NCBI GenBank assembly: GCA_002367815.1
Contig: DFDG01000030.1
Location: forward strand, 7,308 to 13,813
DNA from: Opitutaceae bacterium UBA3033
Lineage (GTDB): Bacteria; Verrucomicrobiota; Verrucomicrobiia; Opitutales; Opitutaceae
Direction of reading: 5' to 3'
DNA length: 6,506 nt
The notes under the pieces are model-generated. The model saw only the letters and a program-made list of their open reading frames with translations, was not told the origin of the DNA and made no database searches. Of the stretch, positions 1 through 5,637 are shown piece after piece. The translations under genes were made by a program, and so were the position numbers. Numbering within the stretch: position 1 is the stretch's first letter; every line of letters starts with the position of its first letter.

Positions 1-1720
1 ATTCCCAGTAGCCGGGTCCCTCGTTGGATGCGCCGGTTTCCTTGTAATAATTGTTCATCATCCGCGGGAACCACGCGATTCCACGCTCCAGTATCACATC
101 CACATCGGGATGGCTGCGCCGCGCCACCAATGCTGCATTTACCAAACCGGCAATATAAACCGCGCCTTGATTACTGTTCAGCAAATAGCCTTCACCGTAG
201 TAACGCAGATACATGTCGATCCACGGCAAGGCCTTTTCGTAGAGCGCATCTTCCACCTCTCGACGTTCGGCATCCGATAAAAGTGGATAAATAAAATCAT
301 AGCACTGGGCCACACACTCAGCGGTAGCGGTCTCGATGAATGGCGCGCGGTAACCCGGTAACCCGCAGGGAATACGACTGGGGAATCCGCATTGCCAGGT
401 GCTGCAACGCAGTGCCGTAAACAGGCTTCTTCGCGCAGTCTGGCCATGGCGTAAATCGCCCGTCAATGCGTAAGCCACCGCGCCGTATACCATGCAACTG
501 TTGAGGTGATACATTTGGTCGGACGGTGAAACTTTACGCTCACAGCCTTGATTGCCCAAGTCGACCGGCAGGTAACGGCCGGCATATTGCTCCGGCGAGT
601 AATCCAAATGAGCAGTTGCCTCAGCGATGATTTCGTCGGCCATCTTTTTCAGTGGCCCGGGACTCTGCGCAGCCGACCGAAGCTTCAGGAAATCCTCGCG
701 ACTAATCATGATGCCCACCGGCAAAATATTTGATTCCAATTTTTCCACCCGAATCGGTGGCAATACCGTAGTCAGGCCATGCACCTGCCCCACCTTTGCG
801 GTATCGACCCCTTTACGTTCCAGCAGGACCCAGCGAAGGGACGAAGCGACCTGCACTTCAATCTCATCAACAACTGCGTCTTCCGCTTGCTCAAGCTCAA
901 TGGTCAGCGCCGTCAATCGATGTCCGGAAATCAAAGCGCGCATTTCATCTCCACCGCCGAGTCCCCGGCGTCGATCGATCGTGCGCACCGCCACGCCATC
1001 GATTTCGAGCACGAGACTAAAATTCGCCCTGATGTCCGTCGCGGTCCAAACCGTCACCGCCTGATAGCCCGAAATATCCAAATCCATCTTGCGCGTGTAG
1101 GCCGTCTGATGGCGGCGACCCGGCTTTTGCAGATAACGTAAATTGGCATACATCCACTCCACATCCAATCCTTCCTCGCGAGAGGGCAATGTCCCCTTGC
1201 CTGTATGCATCCAATCACTGCGATCCCACATCCGTTCGTGGAGGAAGTTCATCACCATGTCTTCGCCGGGGGTGACCGCGATCAACGGAACATCACTCGT
1301 CCATGTCACCACACCCAATTCCAGCACCGTGCCTTCGAGAGTAGATGTGCCAGCGACGAGGCGCAGGCGTTTAACTTGGTGAAGACCTGCAGGAGCGCCG
1401 ATTTTCACCAACGATGACGCGGTGAAATACATCGTATTCCAACCTGACCACTCAACGACGAAAGTGGTTTTGTATCCGGTCGTAACCGGCCCGTCCACGG
1501 CCTCGCTGCAATCCAAGATCACCTCCACGAACAACATGCTCTGTCGACTGGACTTGATCGGCACACCAACGGCCCAGACTTTAACCCCAGCCTTGGGCGC
1601 ACCAAGCGGCACGGAAAACTCGGGGGTCTCGCTCGTGGGCCAACGATGGACTGCACCCGCTTCACTGGGATGACCAGTTTGAGTATTGAACGAAGTCGCA
1701 GGAGATATTTCAGGTTTCAT
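1..1720 (-). CDS. Heparinase II/III family protein, C-terminus beyond the window edge
   Basis: An uninterrupted frame starts at ATG 1720 and runs off the left edge, giving 573 complete codons. An in-frame TGA lies three codons upstream of the ATG, so this start (or the TTG two codons before it) is nearly forced. No Shine-Dalgarno sequence is visible. Residues 1 to about 330 look beta-rich and resemble no domain I can name. From about residue 338 (MISREDFLKL) an alpha-helical part resembles the alpha/alpha-toroid of polysaccharide lyases related to heparinase II/III: NSNQG at 515-519 and SNEGPGYWE at 565-573 fit family motifs around the active-site cleft. Family members cleave uronic-acid polysaccharides by beta-elimination; the substrate here is unknown. 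No signal peptide is apparent, which is odd for a lyase. Seven cysteines fall between residues 393 and 473. It lies 59 bp downstream of the co-directional hydrolase, so co-transcription is likely. The family call is good; lyase activity is inferred. Confidence 0.85.
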   Translation of the reverse strand, partial: MKPEISPATSFNTQTGHPSEAGAVHRWPTSETPEFSVPLGAPKAGVKVWAVGVPIKSSRQSMLFVEVILDCSEAVDGPVTTGYKTTFVVEWSGWNTMYFTASSLVKIGAPAGLHQVKRLRLVAGTSTLEGTVLELGVVTWTSDVPLIAVTPGEDMVMNFLHERMWDRSDWMHTGKGTLPSREEGLDVEWMYANLRYLQKPGRRHQTAYTRKMDLDISGYQAVTVWTATDIRANFSLVLEIDGVAVRTIDRRRGLGGGDEMRALISGHRLTALTIELEQAEDAVVDEIEVQVASSLRWVLLERKGVDTAKVGQVHGLTTVLPPIRVEKLESNILPVGIMISREDFLKLRSAAQSPGPLKKMADEIIAEATAHLDYSPEQYAGRYLPVDLGNQGCERKVSPSDQMYHLNSCMVYGAVAYALTGDLRHGQTARRSLFTALRCSTWQCGFPSRIPCGLPGYRAPFIETATAECVAQCYDFIYPLLSDAERREVEDALYEKALPWIDMYLRYYGEGYLLNSNQGAVYIAGLVNAALVARRSHPDVDVILERGIAWFPRMMNNYYKETGASNEGPGYWE

Positions 1721-1779
1721 AGGCAATCACGCCGGTCTGAGTCATTACAATTTTAGAAATAATAACGGAAGATCTCCGA

Positions 1780-2541
1780 TCACGTCTTTGCATGGGTGAT
1801 CACGAATTCAATCAGCTCGGGAGATTGAAACCAAACGGGCAAGCGGTTGTGACCCTGCCCCGGCACCACCATCAACTTCATCTGCCCTCCGTGTTTCCGA
1901 TAGGCTTCAGCCAACGCCGCAGAGTTTTCCTCCATCGGAACCACTTCATCATTGTCTCCATGTAGATGCATTATCGGCACACCGGCTCGCGCGAGCGGCG
2001 CGATACGATCAACTGGATTGTGCTGAGCCAGATTGGCCGCCAGTTCGGTTTCGCTCAGATTATAAGCACCACAGGCCTTCGCCAATCCCGGGTAACTCTT
2101 CAGATTGCACACGGGGTAAATCCCCGCCACACATCCAACCCACTCTGGATGCTCCACAGCCCAATTGTAGAGCATCAAGCCGCCCCGACTGCGGGCGAGT
2201 AAGGCCGGTTTTTTAGCGAACCCACGACCTTGCACCAACTCAGCGTAAAGTGCACTGAACAACGCCCGCCCCGGTGGACTGCCATACGATTCCCCCACAT
2301 CGATTCCCGCGATCGCGATCCCGGCATCCAGAAACTTTTGGAACATGACTTGCTCTTCCATTGAAGGCAGTCCCGGTAAAGTAGGGGCATACCAAACCCA
2401 AGGCTGGGCGATGGCCGTTTGATTAGATGGCGAAGGAATCACAAATACCCGATGTCCTTTCAGCGTGAACTCCTCGGCCTCCCGACCGCTGATGATTACC
2501 CGCCCAGCCTCACTGTTATTTTCAGAAGACAGATCAATCAT
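1780..2541 (-). CDS. Alpha/beta hydrolase (dienelactone hydrolase / prolyl oligopeptidase-like esterase)
   Basis: The protein has 253 residues from ATG 2541. An alternative ATG at 2610 would add 23 residues (LGYLVACRW and so on), which look neither like a clean signal peptide nor like part of the fold, so the inner start is preferred. The order of motifs is that of a serine hydrolase. The oxyanion-side strand is PWVWYAPTLPG, followed by IAIAGIDVGESYGSP and the nucleophile elbow ARSRGG with Ser118. The acid is in HGDNDEVVP (probably Asp198) and the histidine in GQGHN (His231). Similar proteins occur in carbohydrate-degradation loci of Planctomycetota and Verrucomicrobiota and are usually annotated only as hydrolases. 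A role as a carbohydrate or acyl esterase is inferred from the heparinase-like gene 59 bp downstream on the same strand. No Shine-Dalgarno sequence or convincing promoter was found upstream. Confidence 0.85.
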   Translation of the reverse strand: MIDLSSENNSEAGRVIISGREAEEFTLKGHRVFVIPSPSNQTAIAQPWVWYAPTLPGLPSMEEQVMFQKFLDAGIAIAGIDVGESYGSPPGRALFSALYAELVQGRGFAKKPALLARSRGGLMLYNWAVEHPEWVGCVAGIYPVCNLKSYPGLAKACGAYNLSETELAANLAQHNPVDRIAPLARAGVPIMHLHGDNDEVVPMEENSAALAEAYRKHGGQMKLMVVPGQGHNRLPVWFQSPELIEFVITHAKT

Positions 2542-2795
2542 GATGGGAGGCTGTTTGTTGTATGCCTCAATGCAACAGAGCCACCGGCACGCCACCAAAT
2601 AACCAAGCATTGGACACTAGTCGAACCGGTGATAAATTCATCGCCAAACCTAATTGTGATCCAACCCATGAATAGCAATGCCTAGCTGATTTCTGCGCCA
2701 TTTTAGCGCACCCGGTGGAGGTTTGCCCAAACCGGATATGATTCTGGACCTAATTGGCGCGCTTCCCTTTTAAACCTCATATCGCCAATCCACCC
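2542..2795. other. 254-bp intergenic spacer with short repeats
   Basis: This spacer holds no credible gene. It must contain the promoter of the minus-strand hydrolase and the 3' end of the minus-strand response regulator transcript, but I could not pick a convincing -35/-10 pair or a stem followed by a T-run. It carries a 9-bp direct repeat, ACCTAATTG, at 2648-2656 and 2748-2756 (exactly 100 bp apart). A near-repeat, ATCGCCAA followed by A or T and CC, lies at 2640-2650 and 2781-2791. Small dyads are TGCGC/GCGCA (2694-2710) and GGTTT-GCCC-AAACC (2720-2733). Confidence 0.6.
2753..2789. repeat. Inverted repeat ATTGGCG / CGCCAAT
   Basis: Two perfect 7-bp arms, ATTGGCG (2753-2759) and CGCCAAT (2783-2789), are separated by 23 bp. 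The structure begins seven bases past the stop codon of the minus-strand response regulator. It could act as a 3' stem for that transcript, but there is no T-tract after it on the minus strand, so an intrinsic terminator is not supported. It may be a chance dyad. Confidence 0.3.
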
Positions 2796-3215
2796 TCAAT
2801 TACCTTGATCAAGCTGCTTCTTGCCAGCTCTTGACCTGAGGGTCGCGTCCAGAGCGAGAATTTCAGCCACCGTTTTGAGCAGCACTTCGAGACGGAAGGG
2901 TTTCTGCAAAGTTCGGTCCGTGCCCAATCCGTGCGCCAATTCCAGATAAAGCGGGGAGTTTTTCGCCACCCCGCCGGACATCGCGATGATGCCGAGCGTG
3001 GGGTTGGCCTTGCGCAATTCCCTTACCGTGGCGATGCCTTCCTTGCCCGGCATGATGATGTCCGTCAGCACGAGATCCGATGGTTGGGCTTGAAACATCC
3101 GCAACCCTTTCTCTCCGTCGGCGGCCCCCCTTACCTCGTGGCCCGCATTGCTCAGCGCCTCGATCAGGAAGGAGCGGAACATTTCATCGTCTTCAAATAC
3201 AAGTATGGAAGCCAT
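2796..3215 (-). CDS. Stand-alone response regulator, single receiver domain (CheY-like)
   Basis: The protein has 139 residues, nearly all one receiver (REC) domain, with no DNA-binding or enzymatic output domain. The acidic pocket is EDD at residues 8-10, and the phospho-acceptor is Asp52 in LTDIIMPG. The conserved hydroxyl residue is Ser80 (AMSGG), and the conserved lysine is Lys105 in LQKPF, followed by the usual proline. All catalytic positions are intact, so it should accept phosphate from a histidine kinase that is not in this window. A charged tail of about 20 residues (RSRAGKKQLDQGN) follows the domain. The start at ATG 3215 directly precedes the first receiver strand (ASILVFEDD); no clear Shine-Dalgarno sequence precedes it. 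It is divergent from the transglutaminase-like gene and faces a 23-bp dyad in the shared upstream region. The function is firm at the family level; the pathway is unknown. Confidence 0.93.
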   Translation of the reverse strand: MASILVFEDDEMFRSFLIEALSNAGHEVRGAADGEKGLRMFQAQPSDLVLTDIIMPGKEGIATVRELRKANPTLGIIAMSGGVAKNSPLYLELAHGLGTDRTLQKPFRLEVLLKTVAEILALDATLRSRAGKKQLDQGN

Positions 3216-3246
3216 GGGAAAATTGGAGTCGGCCGTGCAACCGGAT

Positions 3247-3269
3247 CAGGTCTTGGCGGCCAGCACCTG
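3247..3269. promoter_or_regulatory. Imperfect 23-bp dyad, possible operator or leader hairpin
   Basis: The sequence reads CAGGT-CT-TGG, then CGG, then CCA-GC-ACCTG. The two 10-base arms match at 8 of 10 positions, with outer five and inner three base pairs perfect. It lies 31 bp upstream of the minus-strand response regulator start and 120 bp upstream of the divergent transglutaminase-like gene. The symmetry suits a dimeric repressor or activator site, or a hairpin in the regulator's leader. No regulator for it is identified. Confidence 0.35.
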
Positions 3270-3328
3270 CATCAGTGAAGGGGTGCCCTCGCACCGCCCG
3301 GGGGTCGGGATCACGGCAAAATGCAAAA

Positions 3329-3344
3329 GCATGATCAGTCATGC
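3329..3344. repeat. Small inverted repeat GCATGA-TCAG-TCATGC
   Basis: Perfect 6-bp arms with a 4-base loop lie 45 bp upstream of the chosen start of the transglutaminase-like gene. They could be an operator half of the divergent promoter region or a weak leader hairpin. A neighbouring 5-bp GC stem, GGTGC-CCTC-GCACC, sits at 3282-3295. Both are short enough to be chance. Confidence 0.25.
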
Positions 3345-3389
3345 AACAATACCCTCGATATTGGGGCACTTAAATTATCCAATCTCCGC

Positions 3390-3908
3390 ATGCTGATCCC
3401 GGACCTCCGCGGATGGAGTTTCAAGGTGTGTGTGTCTGCCCTAACCGGCGTGGCCGCTTGCTTGCCTCTGCATGCCAACACCATGGATCAGCTACTGAAC
3501 GATCCGAAGATGACACCCAAGCGGTTCGCCAGTTACTTCGAGGGTTTTGCTTTCGATCGACATCCATTTGATATGTAAAATCCGAATCAGTTTCTCTCCA
3601 AGCGAGCGGGTGATTGCATTGATTATGCCGTGTTGGCCGACCACATATTAAAGCACAAAGGTTACCACACCCGGTTGATCCGGGTCGAGATGGCTGGTAA
3701 AAACGCGGGGCATGCCGTTTGCTACGTGAACGACGACAAGGTCTACTTGGACTACAACAACCGTAAGTATTTTTTCACCCTGGCCAAAAGCGGACGTTCA
3801 ATCCGGCAAATTGCCACCAAGATTGCCGATTCTTTCGAAGCCAACTGGACTTTCGCCCAGGAATTCACCTTTGACTACGACAGCTATATCAAACGCGCAG
3901 TTAACTGA
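3390..3908 (+). pseudogene. Transglutaminase-like cysteine protein, interrupted by an in-frame stop
   Basis: One reading frame carries two halves of a single protein. From ATG 3390, a signal peptide (a hydrophobic stretch around residues 12-27, probable cleavage after LPLHA at residue 29) leads into MTPKRFASYFEGFAF. The frame then meets TAA at 3576-3578. Beyond it the same frame continues to TGA 3906-3908 with the transglutaminase-type triad: Cys in RAGDC (residue 76, counting the stop as 63), His in NAGHAVCYV (108) and Asp in YLDYNN (121). Because both sides share a frame, a single base change (for example CAA or AAA to TAA) explains the break. As written, the product is a 62-residue exported fragment without a catalytic domain; the downstream part (first ATG 3630) would start inside the domain and lose the cysteine. 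The upstream ATG 3321 is less likely because it puts 23 residues before the signal peptide. Intact homologues would be periplasmic or secreted cysteine proteins of unknown substrate. Confidence 0.75.
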
Positions 3909-3993
3909 CCCGCCGGACACCGATCCCGACAGGATTGCCTCCCAGCCTATTGCCAAATAATACAGACCCTCGAACCCGCTAGCCCCACCCATC
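3909..3993. other. Short spacer before the sensor gene, no clear signal
   Basis: These 85 bases separate the transglutaminase-like gene from the sensor on the same strand. I see no Shine-Dalgarno sequence before ATG 3994 (the bases before it are CCCCACCCATC) and no hairpin with a T-run, so read-through from the upstream gene is possible. Confidence 0.4.
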
Positions 3994-5156
3994 ATGAAGG
4001 ACCATACCCTCAGGCGCATCTTGATATTTTTTCTGCTCATCTCGATCGTCCTCGTGGTGGTCGCGGTGCAGGCCGTGCGAAACATTAACCACTCGACGCC
4101 CAACAGTGATTGGGTGAATCACACGCATGCCGTCATCATGGAAGTCGAGGCCCTTCAGACGGCGTTATATGTGGCAGATGTGTGTCCACCCAGACCTATA
4201 TCGCCAGTGGAACCGTCACTGAGCTCGCCGTCTGCAACCGAGCACGTTCCGCGGTGCTCGAACATTTGGACTTAATCATGGTACTGACCCGTAATGAGCC
4301 GGAACAAAATGCACAGATCACGGAAATTGAAACCCTGGTAAATCTAAGGCTGGTCCAACTGCAGGGTATCCTGACCGCCCGGCAGGAGGGTCGAATCGAG
4401 CAGGCGCAAAGCATGTTAGTCGCGGTCATCGGCGGCACCGACGGACCGGATCTCCAACGAAAAATAAAAAAACTGAAAGAGGATGAACTTGATCTGCTCT
4501 CCACTCGAGACACGGCATCGTATCTGCAAGCGCAGACCACCCGATGGACCGTGTGGTTGGGGGTGGTGCTCGACGGGTTGCTCTTGCTTGGCGTGGTTTG
4601 GTTGATTCGGGATGATCTGGCCGCTCGTCGTCAGGTCGCCCTCGCATTGCAAGAGGCAAACGCTCAACTCGAAAAGCAAGTGCAACAACGCACTACTGAG
4701 CTGGTGGTGGCGAATCGCGATCTGGCCGCAAAAAACTTGGAACGCGAATGGTCCAATCTGGCACTGGAGCATCAGTTGCGATATAACCACAACATCGTCG
4801 ATTCGATTACTGATTTGGTCATGGTGATCACCAAAGTCGCAAATATTTCACGAGTAAATCCGGCCGTTCAGCATCTCACTGGATTGGATACCACTGACCT
4901 CATCAACCAACCTTTGGCGAGTATTGTGCAATTAGGAGTCCCAGATCCCGATACCGCGACCCAGCAACACAATCCCATCACGCAAGCAATGAAGGAAGGG
5001 CGTGATTTACGTGATCAATTTGCCTTCATTTTGGGCCGTAACGGCCAACCTGCTCCCGTGCGCTTTTCATTATTCCCGCTGCGTGACCAAGAAAAGGTCA
5101 TCGGCGGGATAGTCACCCTTCAGATCATTCCACCAGGATCGGGAGCTAAAGTTTAA
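3994..5156 (+). pseudogene. CHASE3-PAS membrane sensor without kinase domain, frameshifted
   Basis: The N-terminal 63 codons (3994-4182) and the rest (4185-5153) lie in different frames. Removing TG at 4183-4184 from the GTGTGT run joins them into a 386-residue protein. The join reads ALYVADV then STQTYIASG, which aligns without a gap to the CHASE3 consensus around DAETGQRGYLLTG. In order, the rebuilt protein has TM1 (9-28), a periplasmic CHASE3 domain (about 35-180, with WVNHTH near its start), TM2 (186-204, containing Asp193), a coiled coil (about 210-258) and a PAS domain (about 262-380, ITDLVMVIT, NPAVQHLTG). It stops six residues after the last PAS strand, with no HisKA, HATPase, GGDEF or other output. 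CHASE3-PAS normally heads a histidine kinase, so this is either an adaptor-type sensor or a kinase that lost its transmitter. Unrepaired, the first frame ends at TAA 4273. The response regulator begins 28 bp downstream and is probably co-transcribed. Confidence 0.75.
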
Positions 5157-5175
5157 ACAACCAAGTCCAATCCAT

Positions 5176-5179
5176 AGGA
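5176..5179 (+). promoter_or_regulatory. Shine-Dalgarno AGGA for the second response regulator
   Basis: AGGA lies five bases before ATG 5185, a normal distance, and supports that start. It is one of the few recognisable ribosome-binding sites in the window. Confidence 0.55.
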
Positions 5180-5184
5180 ATCAC

Positions 5185-5562
5185 ATGAATAACCACATAT
5201 TGATCATCGATGATGAAGCCAACATCCGTGACCTGCTCAGTCGTTTCTTAAGCGGTATCGGTTACCGGGTGACGAGTGCCTCGTCCGTTAGTGAGGCATT
5301 ACGTGCAGCTCGTCGCGAACCACCCGATCTGATGATATCCGATCTACAACTGGAAGACGGAGATGGCTTGGCCATGATTGCCCAACTGAAGTCGGAACTC
5401 CCTCAATTCCCCGTGATACTACTAACCGGCGTGTTGTTTGATCGTGAAGTGGTGGATAAGGTTTTAAACAATATCGTGAACTGCTATCTGGAGAAAACAT
5501 CACCGTTATCGAAAATACAGGAGACTGTGCAATCTTTGCTGCCACTACCGACCGAAGACTGA
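5185..5562 (+). CDS. Stand-alone response regulator, single receiver domain
   Basis: The protein has 125 residues and consists only of a receiver domain. It begins with the strand HILIIDDEA, giving Asp9 and Asp10 of the acidic pocket. Phospho-acceptor Asp53 sits in MISDLQLEDGDG, Thr81 in ILLTG, and the conserved lysine is Lys104 in YLEKTSPL. The proline that normally follows this lysine is a threonine, a mild departure also seen in some functional receivers. There is no output domain, so it would act by protein contact or as a phosphorelay intermediate. Its position 28 bp after the CHASE3-PAS sensor suggests the two work together, but that sensor has no kinase domain, so the phosphate donor must be encoded elsewhere. 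It differs clearly from the other receiver in this window, so the two are not a recent duplication. Confidence 0.93.
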   Translation: MNNHILIIDDEANIRDLLSRFLSGIGYRVTSASSVSEALRAARREPPDLMISDLQLEDGDGLAMIAQLKSELPQFPVILLTGVLFDREVVDKVLNNIVNCYLEKTSPLSKIQETVQSLLPLPTED

Positions 5563-5598
5563 ATCACTAGCTTGGTGAGTACGTTTTACGCACGATTG

Positions 5599-5627
5599 AG
5601 GAGGTGGCTTTTTCGGTGAGGACACCG
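5599..5627 (+). promoter_or_regulatory. Perfect Shine-Dalgarno octamer followed by a hairpin
   Basis: AGGAGGTG (5599-5606) is fully complementary to the 16S rRNA anti-Shine-Dalgarno, but it ends 31 bases before ATG 5638, too far for normal use. Between them is a stem, CGGTG-AGGA-CACCG (5614-5627). Folding it would shorten the effective distance to about 17 bases. GTG 5616 lies nine bases after the octamer but in another frame, and opens only a 32-codon frame ending at TGA 5712-5714. The hairpin followed by CACTTTATTT could also be a weak terminator for the response regulator. Confidence 0.35.
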
Positions 5628-5637
5628 CACTTTATTT

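Noticed and set aside
627..1064. Plus-strand open frame of 145 codons inside the heparinase-like gene
   Set aside because: It is antisense to a clearly coding frame, has a low-complexity serine/arginine-rich composition and matches no family. Several other open frames in 28-1673 are shadows of the same kind.
2542..2610. Longer N-terminus for the alpha/beta hydrolase from ATG 2610
   Set aside because: The extra residues contain cysteines and a tryptophan but no lysine/arginine-led signal peptide or cleavage site, and they do not resemble part of the fold. It is kept only as an alternative.
2694..2710. TGCGC/GCGCA hairpin as an intrinsic terminator
   Set aside because: The stem is only five base pairs and no T-run follows it on either strand.
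3390..3908. Assignment of the transglutaminase-like protein as LapG
   Set aside because: It shares the Cys-His-Asp arrangement and export signal, but it is shorter, lacks features I could match to LapG specifically, and has no LapD-like GGDEF/EAL partner next to it.
4110..4184. Start of the long sensor frame at ATG 4110
   Set aside because: The first 25 codons of this frame (MGESHACRHHG and so on) show no domain likeness, whereas the other frame over the same bases gives the conserved CHASE3 start WVNHTHAVIMEVEAL. The true start is 3994, with a frameshift near 4183.
4177..4190. Programmed ribosomal frameshifting in the sensor
   Set aside because: There is no slippery heptamer, upstream Shine-Dalgarno stimulator or downstream pseudoknot-like structure. 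A two-base insertion in a GT run explains the break more simply.
4196..4790. Minus-strand open frames opposite the sensor gene
   Set aside because: They lie opposite the CHASE3, TM2 and coiled-coil coding region and have compositions typical of antisense shadows.
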